A stretch of DNA of 64,000 nt from Doris montereyensis. Lineage: Eukaryota; Mollusca; Gastropoda; Nudibranchia; Dorididae. The position numbers were made by a program, and so were the translations under genes. The notes beneath the pieces are model-generated. The model ran no database searches, had not been told where the DNA came from, and was given only the letters and a program-made list of their open reading frames with translations. The stretch lies in assembly GCA_037039925.1 (NCBI GenBank), contig JAXRKP010000963.1:116001-180000 (forward strand), written 5' to 3'. This document shows, piece after piece, positions 21,890 through 33,743 of this stretch. Numbering within the stretch: the first letter of the stretch is position 1; every line of letters starts with the position of its first letter.

Positions 21890-23345
21890 CTCATCATTCT
21901 GTTGCTATATCACAAATTACTAGCCACCTCAAAGAGAATGATATGTTTTAAAAAGTATCAATCTGCTTACAGAATCAAGCACAGTACTGAAACAGCCCTC
22001 CTGAAAGTTGAAACTAATTTGCTTAATGAATGTGATTCCGGTTTAGTTGCTGTTCTTGTGCTTTTGGATATGTTGACAGCTTTTTGATAAAATTGATCAT
22101 GAAATTTTGATAACACGATTACGTGATTCATTTAGAATAACTGGTACAGTTCTTATGTAGTTTCAGTCCTACTTATCAAACAGACACCAATATATTGAAA
22201 TTAACGGAAAAAAATCATTTCCAGTGCAACTTAAATGTAGTGTGCCTCAGGGGTCTGTTCTTGGCCCTATTTTACTTTCTCTATACATCCAATCTCTAGG
22301 TAAAATAATCTCTAAACATGGTTTTAATTATCACATATATGTTGACCACACGCAATTGTATAAATCATCACATTGTGAAAACATACGCTCTATTCTTACT
22401 GATTTAGAAATACATATATGACTCGGAAATTTCTGCCTGGATGTCAGTTAAAGTTAAATGAAGATAAAACTGAAATAATTGTCTTTGGCACTAGATCTAA
22501 AATAAAGAACTTGACCCTTCCCACTATCACGATATGTGGCATGAACATTCCAGTAAAGACAAGAGCTAAAAACCTTGGTGTCATATTTGACTCAGTTCTT
22601 TCAATGGACAATCATATTTCCCACCTTAAAAAATCCTTTTTTTTAAATTACGCAAACTTGCTCATATTAGGCCCCTTGTCATAGAAAGTGTGGCAAATAA
22701 GTTAACATGTTAATTTGTCACATCTAGACTTGATTATTCTAACTCACGTTTGGCTGGGATGGCAGAAAATTGAATAAATAAATTACATCAAGTCCAAAAT
22801 AGTGCAGCACGTTTAGTTAAAAAGAAAAGAAAAACTGATCACATCAACACTGAAAGAATTACACTGGCTGCCAGTGAAATATGGTATCAGTTATAAGATT
22901 GCGACATTGATAGATGATCTATCAATGTCTTCATGATCCATAATTTCCTGTTTACCTTGGAGAATTCATTTTTTATAGAGTGTCAGCTAGACAACTCCGA
23001 TCCAGTAGCTCTGTGGCATCCCTTCTTGAACCAAAAACAAGACGGAAATCATACGGGGACATAGCATTTTCATACTATGGTCCAATGCTGTGGAATGGTC
23101 TGCCTGACAGTCTTAAAGGAATGAACTCTTTTGAACTCACTCAAGTCTTCCTGAAAACTTATCTTTTTAATGAATGTATTAAATAATGCTTATTGAACAT
23201 TACCTCTTATGATAATTCCTCTTTTAATGATATTTTGAACCTCATAATTTCATTAATCAGTTCAATTTTATGGTCATTTTTTTTGTATCTTTCAATGTTC
23301 AAATGTATTGATTATGCTTCCTTATTGTTTTAAGCATGTAAAGTG
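21890..23345 (+). mobile_element. CR1/L2-like LINE fragment, RT domain, degenerate
   Basis: Translated pieces: YQSAYRIKHSTETALLKVET, VPQGSVLGPILLSLYI, HIYVDHTQLYKS, NEDKTEIIVFGTRSKIKNL, TRAKNLGVIFDSVLSMDNHI and GPMLWNGLPDSLK. The catalytic YADD has become YVDH and frames are broken, so it is dead. 5'-truncated; lies between the two GLB1 copies. Confidence 0.85.
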
Positions 23346-23942
23346 TCATGATACAGCTTCGGCTGCCAAGGGGTCCCTGGGGAACTCGCAGTTTTCACAC
23401 GCTTTCGATGATGAAGATGATATGTTGGAGGTCTTTTAGCTTTGTTGTCATTTTTCCACAGTTGCCTTTTCTATCATTTCCTCCTTTTTTGTTTTCAATG
23501 CAAGATATTTATAGTCTTTGGATTGAATTATGAAGTTTCAATAATCACTTTTATGTATATTATACGATGACTAGCTAAACACACTCATTATTGGTTCATG
23601 ATGTTTCACAATCAAGATAGCGTTTGTATTGTTTTTGTTAAAAATGTCTATTGTGATTACTCTTGCCAAAATAATTCTTCTGATAAATCTCTAAGTGAAG
23701 CTAAAAAGACAATGAGAGGTCTATTGTTCACCAGGCTCACCTGGTTACATAGTTTCAGACCTGAAAGATAAGCAAAATTACTTCAGGTCTTGTGTTCTTT
23801 TGAGAGTTAAAACAGTATCTATTACTAAGGCATGCTTTTGAACGTTTTTTAAGTTCTATTAAGATTTTAATGCTTTATTTATATGACATAGTTTAGAAAT
23901 TTCAGAGTAATGATTATAAAATGTAGGACAATCAAGTTGGGA

Positions 23943-24240
23943 AAAAGTACAGTAATGTTGCTTCAAGACCCTTATGGCCCATTGAGCTAGAGCTTATCCC
24001 GATTTCTATAACATGAAGCGGAACAGGTGGTAATCACCATCGGGGCAGGATATTAGATTATGCAGATTTTTACTCCCAAGCCGTTGTTGGTACCCATTGG
24101 CACCTGGGTCGAGTGCGTAAATTGTGTGTTAGGTGTCTTTCCCAAGGAACAAATCATAGACCTGGCATTGCTGGGATTAAAACCCTGGACCTCATGATCC
24201 CAAATTCGGCAACTAACCGCTAGGGCACCAATACCACACA
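23943..24240 (-). mobile_element. SINE family 1, copy 1
   Basis: tRNA-like head at the right end (reverse strand: TGGTGCCCTAGCGGTTAGTT as A box, GGTCCAGGGTTTTAATCC as B box) and body with AGCTTATCCCGATTTCTATA. Flanked by a 10-base direct repeat AAGTTGGGAA at 23934 and 24241. Confidence 0.85.
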
Positions 24241-24249
24241 AAGTTGGGA

Positions 24250-25894
24250 AGACATTTATGTATTCGTACAATGGTTTGTTGTTTTTTTTTACGCTTTGAA
24301 CAACAGATTTACATACGTCAATTTTTTTCTTTGTTCTTGATTTCAATGTTTTTTCCAGGTTACAACCAGTTGCTGTGAATAGTAATAATTCCAGCTTTGA
24401 AAGCATTGACCATTATTGCTGTTTTCAATTTCATTTGTGGATCTTTTTTCACACAGCCTTTTTTTAGAAAAGAAATAGATCTATATCTAGAGGAAAATTT
24501 TATATGTAGATTTTTGAATAGCTACATTTTCATGTTTTTTAGATCTGAAATGGGGAAAATGTTTTCTTGTTTTTTACTTATAATTTTATCTCACTGAGTT
24601 TTAATTAACTGAATTGTTTTTAGATCTGTGGTTCTTGTCTTTGACATTTTATACATTTTCCAAAGACTTGTTGTCATTTGGCTTTTTGTATGCCTTCTTT
24701 TCATGATTGCCTGAATGCTCAATTTCTTCATATCTATATTTATTGTCTTTCAATTATATGTATTACTGAAAACTTTTGATGAAAGAAACAAACTTTATTC
24801 TTTTTAATATTTATGTGAATATTATCTCCAAAGTATAGGTGCCATATAGTGTTTCCAGTTCTTGCATAATGTTATTAAATTGATATAAGGGATATTTTTA
24901 ATTCAAGCATGATATGTACTATGGAGAAGGATCATGTTTGTATTTCATTTCTTTACCTTTAAAGAATTTTATTGTTTATACACTGGTAGAAATATTAACT
25001 AGAACTTGATTTTCAATATTTTTAGGTAACTCTCTTGAAAGGCATACACTTGTAACAAGGAAAAGACTGCTGTGAAAGCTGCACATTATTATATTAAAAC
25101 AACAATGCTTCTATTTTAGAGATTTCCACCAACTTACTCTCTAATGTCTCATGTCTTCATGTATTTCTCAAATCAGGCTGCAGATTATTAAATATATACA
25201 AGTAATACATCTTTTTAGTTTGGTGCCATAATAAGTAATAAGAGAAACAAACAAAATACTTTTTAACAGAGGATTGCACATGTCTATTATCTCTCTGTCA
25301 CAATACTCCTGTTACAGATCTGAAAGATGAATAAAAGACATTCTGATTTATACTATATTATGATATTGTGTGTAAGAAGTTGGAGGGTGATGCTGGTAGA
25401 TGCTACCTCTCTCCTTTCCCGCTTTCACTTATCTTCATCTTGCTGTTTCCTCTTAATCCATCCCAAGTTTTCTTGTCACGTACCACATGGTTATTATTCT
25501 TTTAGAGAAGCGCAATCTCCCTTAGTGGTAATGGTAACCTTAATTCAGTTCTAAATTTATTAGTTTTTAAAAACTGCTATTCAGGGTTTTTTCTGATATT
25601 TACATTTTTTTAGAAATGGAACTACTTCATGTAATTAACCTGTAAGATTGTGTTTTCCCAAAATACAAAAAAATATCTTTCTATCTGATTATTGAGTTGT
25701 TTTTCTTTACTGAAGCATTCGTTTATCATATGATACATTTTTTTACATTTTTTTATGGGGAGGGGAGTTTGTGTTTTGTGATGTGTGTTAGTATTTGTTT
25801 ATTCCTGCTAGATTTTAATAAAGTTTTAATGTAAAAACGAAGGCATGTCTTCTATGGCAATTTGAAAGACTACCCAATCAGAAGCCCAAAGACC
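24250..25894. other. Intergenic, no recognised feature
   Basis: AT-rich sequence between the two GLB1 copies. Short ORFs here have no recognisable motif. An AATAAA near 25818 has no gene in front of it that I can see. Confidence 0.45.
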
Positions 25895-26310
25895 TCGTCC
25901 AAAATTAGAAATGACCTGTAATTTTCTCAATAGAGAAGAAGTAGAGATAGTTAATGGTTATAAATTTAGGTATATATATATACATATAGATGATAGATTG
26001 GAATAGACAAACCATGCAGATGTCACAAATAACGAGGTCAATCAAAGGCTATATGTGTATTTATTTCACAGACGTTACTATCTGAGAGTTGACAATAAAA
26101 TATCAGTTCTTTTTACCAAACAATGATTGAAAATATTCTCAAAGAAAAAAAAAAATGAAAAGAGGCTGAATCATGTTGTTAGGGCAGCAAGTAAGGTGTG
26201 TGGAAGGGATTTTCGAAATATCTCTCTTCTTCATCAAAATTGCTGATACCCTGTACCTTTTTTAAGTCCAAAGTCTATGATCAATCTTTAATTGGTCATC
26301 TTTACGTTAA
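25895..26310 (+). mobile_element. L2/CR1-like LINE fragment (RT C-terminal part)
   Basis: Translates with breaks as EEVEIVNGYKFRYIYI, DDRLEWTNHAD, RLYVYLFHRRYYLRV and KRLNHVVRAASKVCG, matching the thumb and C-terminal region of L2/CR1 reverse transcriptases. Catalytic part absent. Confidence 0.7.
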
Positions 26311-26311
26311 G

Positions 26312-26600
26312 GCATGTGAGACACCGGTAGTTCAGTCGGAAAAGTGTCTTACCATCACATAGGAGGCCTGAGTTCAATTCCCAGTCCGGGCAATTTTTCT
26401 GGCTCTCCTGTCGACCCAATAGTGAAATGGGTAGCTAGGTCTTTCAGACTTGGCAAAAGTAAAGGCGGCATGGAAAGCAATGGCAAACTACCACATCATG
26501 CCATATGCCAAGATAAATCAGGACTCTACTCCTGATTCTCCTATGCTCAACTCTGGATACTGAGTTTGCTTTGCTTTTCTTTATTCTAAGACATAGATGA
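26312..26600 (+). mobile_element. SINE family 2, copy 1
   Basis: tRNA-like head ACCGGTAGTTCAGTCGGAAA (A box) and GAGTTCAATTCCC (B box), then a body with AGTAAAGGCGGCATGGAAAG and CAGGACTCTACTCCTGATT that recurs inverted at 58985-59258. Confidence 0.8.
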
Positions 26601-26689
26601 TGGTTTTGACACCAGTTGTTAGACAAGGTGAAAAACGACAATAAGTGAAAAACGACAATAAGTAATATTTTGTATTATTCACAGTTCTT

Positions 26690-28190
26690 AGATAAGGAAT
26701 TTAATCATTGTATTCTTTTTCTGATGTTTTTATAAGACCCTGAATTGATGAGTCTTTAGCAAATTTTATAAGTGTGACATTATTTTCATGTATACGACAC
26801 ACATTTGTGTACAAGGTAAATAATACTGGTAAGAGAACGCACCCTCGAGGGTCACCCATGTTTGTATTTGGGGTAGGAGAATGTATTGTTTAACATTTTG
26901 AGAGCGGTCAGTTAGGAAATCAAACAACCTCAGAATTTCATTAGGGTTCAGAGGCGTGTTACGAAGTTTGTTAACCAAGATGTGGGGCTGAATCATGTTG
27001 AAGGCCAATGAGAAATCTATGAAAAGTATTCTACAGTAATGCCTAAGTGAATCTAAATGTCAATACATTTTTTATTTTCATATAACAAAATGGCATCTTC
27101 AACCCTTCTTTTTGATTTGTGCGCCAATTGTAATGTACAGTTGACTCGGATTATCGCAACTCCTTTAATCGCAAATTCTGCTTATTTGCAACTTTTTTCA
27201 AGAAACAGAATCAATTCTTTATAAAAGTCACTGGTTAATCGGTACGCACTTTGGATAACTGCAACCCCAGCAACACCTTGCTTCAGATTTTCAGCCAGCT
27301 TTTTCTGATTTCACACTAAACGATGCTTGCATGTCTACTTTGTTATTACCTTACAATTGTAATGATACAATTGCCATACACTGATTATGGGTCTAACAGA
27401 CAGTAAAAAGCATTATCGGCCTTGCATAAAGATGGCTCAGACAGCTGGGCAGCATAGTATTGTATGGTGCAATAAGTAACACATGACTTTCCACAGCTAA
27501 TTAGCAGAGTGGACAACCGACAACCAACCACTCAGATGAAAGGGAGTGGTGTCACTTATGTAAACAATGCACTGAAATACTGTAGTATGCTTTGCTGGCT
27601 GTGTAGTATCTGTTTGAAGGCATACAACTTTGACATAGATAGGAACGTTCATGACATTAGAGGGAAATGTTCTATATGCAAAAAATATTGCAACAGACAT
27701 AGTTAGTCATTAAATACTGAAATGACCCTAAATACTGGGCCCATGGCGGAATCAGATCAATTACAATTTCGGTTAATCGCAACAAATTTCCCGCTCTCGT
27801 AGTGTTGCGATTAACTAGAGTCGACTGCATCTTCAAACACTGATGTTATTTTCTTTATGTTATCTAAAATGAATCTTTCAAGACATTACATGACTAGTGA
27901 TGTTAATGAATACTACTGGTCTTAAATCATTCATAACTTGCCATTCTTTCTTTTTGGACACAGGAAGTAACTCAGAACGTTTCCATGACTTTGGGATAGT
28001 ATAAGTATCATTTGACACAATAAAAACCTGTTTTTTTTGAATAGGAGACCGCTCATTACAACATCTTTTCAGGATAGTTCCTTTTAATCCATCTGGACGG
28101 CAGGCTTTTTGATGGGCGCTGAAGCAAATAAACTTTTACACACTTCTTACGCTCGATATGTTTAGTTTTACATCAGATGACAAATCTTTA
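26690..28190 (-). mobile_element. LINE fragment, RT domain, split by a MITE
   Basis: On the minus strand: N-terminal RT piece RPDGLKGTILKRC and SWKRSELLPVSKKKEWQVMN at 27850-28190, then AFNMIQPHILVNKL, ILRLFDFLTDRSQNVK, and VTLIKFAKDSSIQG near 26740-27010. The catalytic FADD reads FAKD. The two halves are separated by the element at 27138-27827. Confidence 0.78.
27138..27827. mobile_element. MITE nested in a LINE (pogo/Tigger-like ends)
   Basis: Left end CAGTTGACTCGGATTATCGC and right end GCGATTAACTAGAGTCGACTG are inverted repeats with a few mismatches. The left flank is TA; the right flank is CA, a decayed TA. About 690 bp, no transposase ORF. Sits inside the minus-strand LINE. Confidence 0.75.
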
Positions 28191-28249
28191 TCGCTAATTA
28201 ATTAATTTTCATATCTGATTTTTCTTTCAAAAATCTTTCTCAAATATCT

Positions 28250-28398
<149 letters not shown>

Positions 28399-28401
28399 TC
28401 T

Positions 28402-28655
28402 TCGCATTATAATTTAGAAGCAGTTTTTACATACACAAGATAACAATTCCCCGTTGTGCTATAGGCGGGCACGCCCCTTTTTGTTATGTTTACGTGCACA
28501 ACGGTGAAGCAGAAAGAGAGGCACTGCTCGGGAGTGAAACGTCTTGGAGTATACGGTCTTTGGTAATACATGTACAGGATTACGAATATGAAAGAGATCG
28601 CTATAGTAATTGTCACGTGACTACCTGCAAATACAAAGTCATATGACCAGACAAA
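28402..28655 (+). promoter_or_regulatory. Proximal promoter and 5' leader of GLB1 copy 2
   Basis: Non-repetitive and locally GC-richer than its surroundings, between a long CT microsatellite and the start codon. It holds a GC-box-like GGCGGGCACGCCCC near 28465 and the CLEAR palindrome at 28612-28621. No TATA box stands out. The transcription start cannot be fixed from sequence. Confidence 0.45.
28612..28621. promoter_or_regulatory. CLEAR-type E-box (TFEB/MiT site) upstream of GLB1 copy 2
   Basis: The 10-base palindrome GTCACGTGAC lies 34 bases before the ATG of copy 2. This is the exact consensus of the CLEAR element, bound by TFEB/TFE3 to co-regulate lysosomal genes in animals. Position in the proximal promoter of a lysosomal hydrolase supports function. 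The bases are seen; TFEB binding is inferred. Confidence 0.75.
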
Positions 28656-28733
28656 ATGGCGAGGCATGTCAAGATGTTCGAGATGGCCTTCTCAGCTTCA
28701 ACGTTATTTTTCGTATCCCTAGCGCTAACCAAG
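28656..28733 (+). CDS. GLB1: GLB1 copy 2, exon 1: start codon and signal peptide
   Basis: ATG in context ACAAAATGG, 26 codons in phase 0 up to a GTTTGC donor. The peptide has a basic start (MARHVKMF) and a hydrophobic core (STLFFVSLAL), as expected for an ER signal peptide on a lysosomal hydrolase. No matching exon was found for copy 1. Confidence 0.82.
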
Positions 28734-29598
28734 GTTTGCATTAGCTTCACAGATCTGTATTTATCTGTGTTTTATCTTCATTTAATCCATTTTACTGCTC
28801 TATATTATTTAAGCTGTGAAAGTAAATAGATCTCGAATCTACACATTGTTTTCAATGTTATATTGTAAGACTATAAACTATTATTATTTTAAGAGTAAAC
28901 TAACTTTAACTTTATAAATAAATTACCCATAAGATATAGATCTAATCTATATCTAATGTTAAAATAATGTGTACTTCAATTATTTAGACCTAGTTAACCA
29001 TGGCTCACTTAAAGTTCAGATGATCCATATTTAAAGTCTAAACGAATATTTGTAGAGAATAGATTATATCTAGATCTAAACTAAGTTTTGATTATAATTT
29101 GTCTAATTTGACAAACTTTGTTGGATCTGAAGCTAAGAGAATGAAGAGTCCAGCAGTCAATACCACCTTGTGTGGATTGAACACTTTAATTTCATCATCG
29201 ATCTTGACTGTTGTCATAATGACCGACCATTCGCCATCAGACCAATTTCTGACTTAAAATGTAAGCATAGTAGTATTTAACGGGCTAATGCTGGCTTATT
29301 GTAGGTTAGAGTTGATTGGTGAACATAACAGTTTGTTGCTATACGCAGCAAGAACAAAGTGTTAGATCTAATTGATCTAGATCTAAAATCTAGGCATAAC
29401 TGTTGATCCAAGGGGTAATAGTGGGTTAGGTAAAGGTGGCATCAGAGTACATGGACAAGGGTGTGGCAGAGAAAGGATTGGGAGAGCCCGAAACTGATTA
29501 TAATGCCTCTGACCGGTTATTAAAACTATGATTCTGCCAATGCTAGTATAGAAGTAACAGTCTAAGTACACGCCCCTTTTAATTTTTGTCTTTCACAG
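28734..29598 (+). other. Intron 1 of GLB1 copy 2
   Basis: No repeat of recognised family; contains AGATCTAG-type tracts near 29070 and 29370. Confidence 0.6.
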
Positions 29599-29767
29599 GC
29601 ATATTCACAAAAGGAATTTAAGATCGACTATTCAAACAATACGTTTCTTAAAGATGGTGTACCATTCCGTTACGTCTCTGGTAGCCTGCATTATTCTAGG
29701 GTGCACCTGACTACTGGCAAGATCGTTTAAGAAAATTGAAAGCATCTGGCTTGAATGCAGTTCAAGG
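29599..29767 (+). CDS. GLB1: GLB1 copy 2, exon 2 (frameshift)
   Basis: TTCACAG acceptor, GTGAGT donor. Encodes [20 protein letters not shown] and [13 protein letters not shown], then a single missing base near 29707 throws the frame; the remainder reads [19 protein letters not shown] in the next frame. Confidence 0.85.
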
Positions 29768-30077
29768 GTGAGTTAATGTAATTACTTGTTAACTAGAAAA
29801 AAATAAATTAAATTATAAGACAGAGAGGGGGAGGAGAGAGAGAGATGGGGGGAGGGGGCAGGGGGATGTAGGTGTGTCTTGCATTTTATTTGTGATTCTA
29901 GTTTGTTTTATGCTTGGGATATGGGTGAATTCAGGGACATTGATTAAAGATTTAACAAGGTAGGTTTCAATCAGTAGTTTAAGAAAATACCAAAACATTA
30001 TCATATAGTGCTGACCACTTCAGTGAGCATTACTTCATCAATACTTAATGGATCTTGATGTAAAATTTTTGAAAACC

Positions 30078-30340
30078 CTTTTCAATGCCTTTACTGCCAA
30101 TAGAGCCGGAGCTTATATCCTAGTTATAATAGCATGAAACTGAACAGGTGATAAAAGTCACCTCCTGGGTTTTTACTCTCAAGCCGCTGTTGGGACCCAT
30201 TTGCACATGGATCGAGTAGGGAAAATGTGTATTAAAGTATCTTTCCGAAGAAATACAATTTACCTAGCATTGTTATGATTCGAATCCAGGACCTCATGAT
30301 CCCAAGTCTGACAACTTAACCACTTGGCTACTGCCGCCAC
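30078..30340 (-). mobile_element. SINE family 1, copy 2
   Basis: Body GAGCCGGAGCTTATATCCTA and tRNA-like head on the reverse strand (CAAGTGGTTAAGTTGTCAGA region; GAATCCAGGACCTCATG on the plus strand). In intron 2 of GLB1 copy 2. Confidence 0.8.
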
Positions 30341-31233
30341 AATGCATAATAACCTCACCACATTGTTACCATTGACTAATATCCATCCTTACATAGTTTT
30401 TAGTTTTTTAGTCTTTTTTCTTTTTTGTTGTTATTTTATTGTTTTTAGATTTTGGATAATAATACACCCGTAAACAAAACAATTTATGCATTCATAAAGC
30501 AAACAAATACACAAAGTCACAGTTAACCTTCCATTGCCTCCCCACACCTTTCCCTGCACACACATACACATGTAATCCCTTGATCATACACTAGCACAGA
30601 TATAAAACGCTTGATCAAATCAACTCTCAATATTTTACTTATTCTACAACAGGATTCATACCTGTTAGTGTTAGGAAAGATTTTGGGAACAAAAAGCAAA
30701 GGAAGACATTGAAGGACATACATATAAAGGAAGTGGGCAAAACAAAGGAAGACATTGAAGGACATACATATAAAGTCTTAAGAAGTGGGCCAGAAATAGG
30801 AACATCAGCAACAATAACTTCATCAAATCCTCGAATTACAGAGAAGAATAGAGATCCATGATCGCCTCAGACTGGTCACATGAAGAGAGATGCAAAATGC
30901 TTAAATGTGTAAACACGATACTTGTCATTGGCCAGTGAGCAAATTTGTTGGCAGAAAGGGAGGGTGCTAAGGTTATATTTTGAAGAAAATGGTTAATATT
31001 GGACTTTGTCAGCTGCTTGACTTTCTTATGACCTATGTTGCCTTCTTATATTTGATTGTATCAAAGTAAAAAAATTAAGTTTCATGACAAAGTGTTGTTA
31101 TACCAGATATGTTTTCTTTTTAGAGGTGTTCATGTACAAGATCATTTTCATTGATCTGTTTATCATGAGTCTTGATAAACTAGGCACATATCTGCTCTTA
31201 CTGTCAAGTTTTGTTTTTCTTTTAATCTATTAG

Positions 31234-31384
31234 ATATGTTCCCTGGAATGTACATGAATTACAGCCAGGAAACTTCACATGGGAAGGTGCATCAGATTTA
31301 GGACGTTTTCTTACGCTTTCACAACAACAAGACCTGGTCGTCTTACTCCGTTTAGGACCATACATCTGTGGTGAATGGGAATTT
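31234..31384 (+). CDS. GLB1: GLB1 copy 2, exon 3
   Basis: CTATTAG acceptor, GTAAGT donor. Encodes YVPWNVHELQPGNFTWEGAS and [16 protein letters not shown]. The Glu lost in copy 1 is present here. Confidence 0.92.
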
Positions 31385-31837
31385 GTAAGTTTTGTTAAGC
31401 TCATAGACAATTTCAGCACTCTCTGATCGTTTTTTTTTTATCTTAGCCTTATCAGACATAAGAAAGAAAAATAATTTTTACAATTTCACTTATATTGTTG
31501 TTCACAGAGGCTTTGGCAATTATTAACAATCAAACTCCAATGCACGTGAGGATAATCATATGCACAACATTGTATGTTTAAAGCTCCTTTCCACCATTAA
31601 AAGAAATTCTTGACACACCACTCCTTTTTTGTGAAACATAGATCTGCATGTTATTCTATTTTATACCCAAATCTAATGATAGTTTCTCCCTCTTGTGTAA
31701 GTCCACATGCAATCACTAGGTAATATATACTCCATTACTAGAAGTCACTCAAAATTGAGACAACTCTTATTCTCTTATATATTTCTTTTTATAATCCATT
31801 TCTTAAATGGCTTTGGTTTTACATGATTTTCATGATA

Positions 31838-32880
31838 TAGTGCATGGAACCTCTCTAATTGGGAAACCCGGCCAATCAGGAAGAAATCTCTGCGGCTAAT
31901 CAGAACAATTTTTCACGGGCTTGCACTGATTATCATTACCATTTTCCCCATAATTATTTATTCTAACACTCACTCGTTGTCCAAATTTGATTTTTGTCAA
32001 ACAATTAATTATTACACCTCTGTTAGTGCTAGATGTGTTATACATAAGTGCCAGTTCCAATGACCATAGGCCAGATACACGAGTCATCCATTACACAGGT
32101 GTGGAATCAGGCGTCACGCCAGTCCTTGTTTGTCCAAATATCAATACAGTATGGTGTGGACATGGGGAAGTGCTTATAAAGTTTATAAAGCAGGCTTGTG
32201 TACTGTCATAGCCTTCGATTGTGATTGACACCACTGACGAATGCTATGTTTGTTTTGATCAACTGCTCCTGTGACTACAATTATAAATTGTTTGTTTAAT
32301 TCTGTATTTTACTTCTCACTTTGTTTTCATCACTCTTGAATAACATTCCATTGAACGTCAACCTTTTCAATCTCTATTCAAGATGACTAGCAAGAAGTAA
32401 CGTTCCTTCAAGGTCATTACGGCTTTTAGAGCCGGAGATTATCCCGGTTTCTATCACATGAAGCGCAACAGGTGATAATAATCATTTCCTGACAGGACGC
32501 TAGTCTGACACAGATTTTTACTCCCAAGCTAGTGCTTGTACCCATTTTGCACCTGGGTCGAGTCGGGAAAATCCGTGTTAAGTATCTTTCCAAAGGAACA
32601 CAACGGCGGGTCAGGATTTGATCTCAGGACCTAATGATCCCCAGTTTGGCAGCCTAACCATTCGGTCACCAACGCCACAGCTAGCAAGAAGAGAACTGAT
32701 TTAAGTTTGGATACCATGTCCTAGATGAGCTTTAAAAATTTAAAATGGCAGAAAGGCTTTAAGTTAAGTACCTCAAACTGTTGAGGTAAAAAAACAAAAT
32801 GCCTCGGTCCCTGGGTAATCGGGAAACCCAGCTAATCAGGACAGTTTTACGATCCCCGATTAGAGAAGTTCCGCTGAATA
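31838..32880. mobile_element. TA-flanked TIR transposon carrying a SINE
   Basis: Left end TAGTGCATGGAACCTCTCTA and right end TTAGAGAAGTTCCGCTGAATA are inverted repeats that extend inward (CCCGGCCAATCAGGA against TCCTGATTAGCTGGG) and abut TA on both sides. No transposase ORF. Pogo/Tigger-like by its ends. A SINE occupies 32398-32680. Confidence 0.7.
32398..32680 (-). mobile_element. SINE family 1, copy 3, with perfect TSD
   Basis: Flanked by CTAGCAAGAAG at 32387-32397 and 32681-32691. Reverse-strand tRNA-like head plus the family body. Inserted in the TIR element at 31838-32880, so it is younger than that element. Confidence 0.88.
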
Positions 32881-33399
32881 TTTATTCACTGTATAGATAG
32901 ACAGCAATGGGAAATACCTTTTTACTTGTTTAATTTCAAAAGTTTTTTTAGGAAGCTTAACTGCTTTATTAAAATGTTAAGATGCATATGTTTTAATCAT
33001 ACGCAAGAAAAGAAAAAATCTTCATTAGATACTTTTCTTTAAGAAATTTTTAAGCATTTAAGTTATAACTGTATCCCCTTTTCAATTACATAATTCATTG
33101 AAATATCTTTAATGACAGTGGGTTTATTGATGATAATACTTGGTATTTCAGTTCAATAAGTAGTAAGTAATTTGCAATATCATGAACAAAGGTAGTTTAA
33201 TCAGCGCTCATTTTTATATAAAAACACCCCCCCCTCCCCTGCCATCCCCCCTTTAATTTTTTACATGATGAGCAATATCAGAATTGTGATAAAAAAAAAT
33301 AATTTAAAAGAAGAAAAAAGATGTTGAGTCTACATCAGTATTATCTCCTGTTGTGTGCTATGATTAAATTTCAAAAATATATTTCTTTGCATTTTCCAG

Positions 33400-33463
33400 G
33401 GAGGTTTTCCTGCATGGCTTTTATCACAGGAACCTCGCATGATCTTTAGAACAAGTGACCCTG
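33400..33463 (+). CDS. GLB1: GLB1 copy 2, exon 4
   Basis: TTCCAG acceptor, GTGAGT donor. Encodes [20 protein letters not shown] in the expected phase; one base longer than copy 1 at its 5' edge, which is why this copy joins cleanly. Confidence 0.92.
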
Positions 33464-33604
33464 GTGAGTGATTTCATGTTTTTTATTCAGGTTTCATCCT
33501 TTATAATTTGTATATAATGTAAGTCATTATGTTTTCATGAGTCAAGAATCTTGTTTCAATTCTTTCTCAATTCTTTCTCCATTGATTGCGTCTTCTTTTT
33601 GCAG

Positions 33605-33699
33605 CATATCTGAAGTGGGTAGATCGTTGGTACACTGAGTTGTTGAACAAGATTAAACCATATCTCTACAAAAATGGAGGCCCTGTCATCATGGTGCAG
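33605..33699 (+). CDS. GLB1: GLB1 copy 2, exon 5
   Basis: TTTGCAG acceptor, GTAGAT donor. Encodes [20 protein letters not shown] and [11 protein letters not shown]. Frame intact. Confidence 0.92.
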
Positions 33700-33743
33700 G
33701 TAGATTTCATTTTTTTACATTTTACAGTTTATTGTAGATGTAG

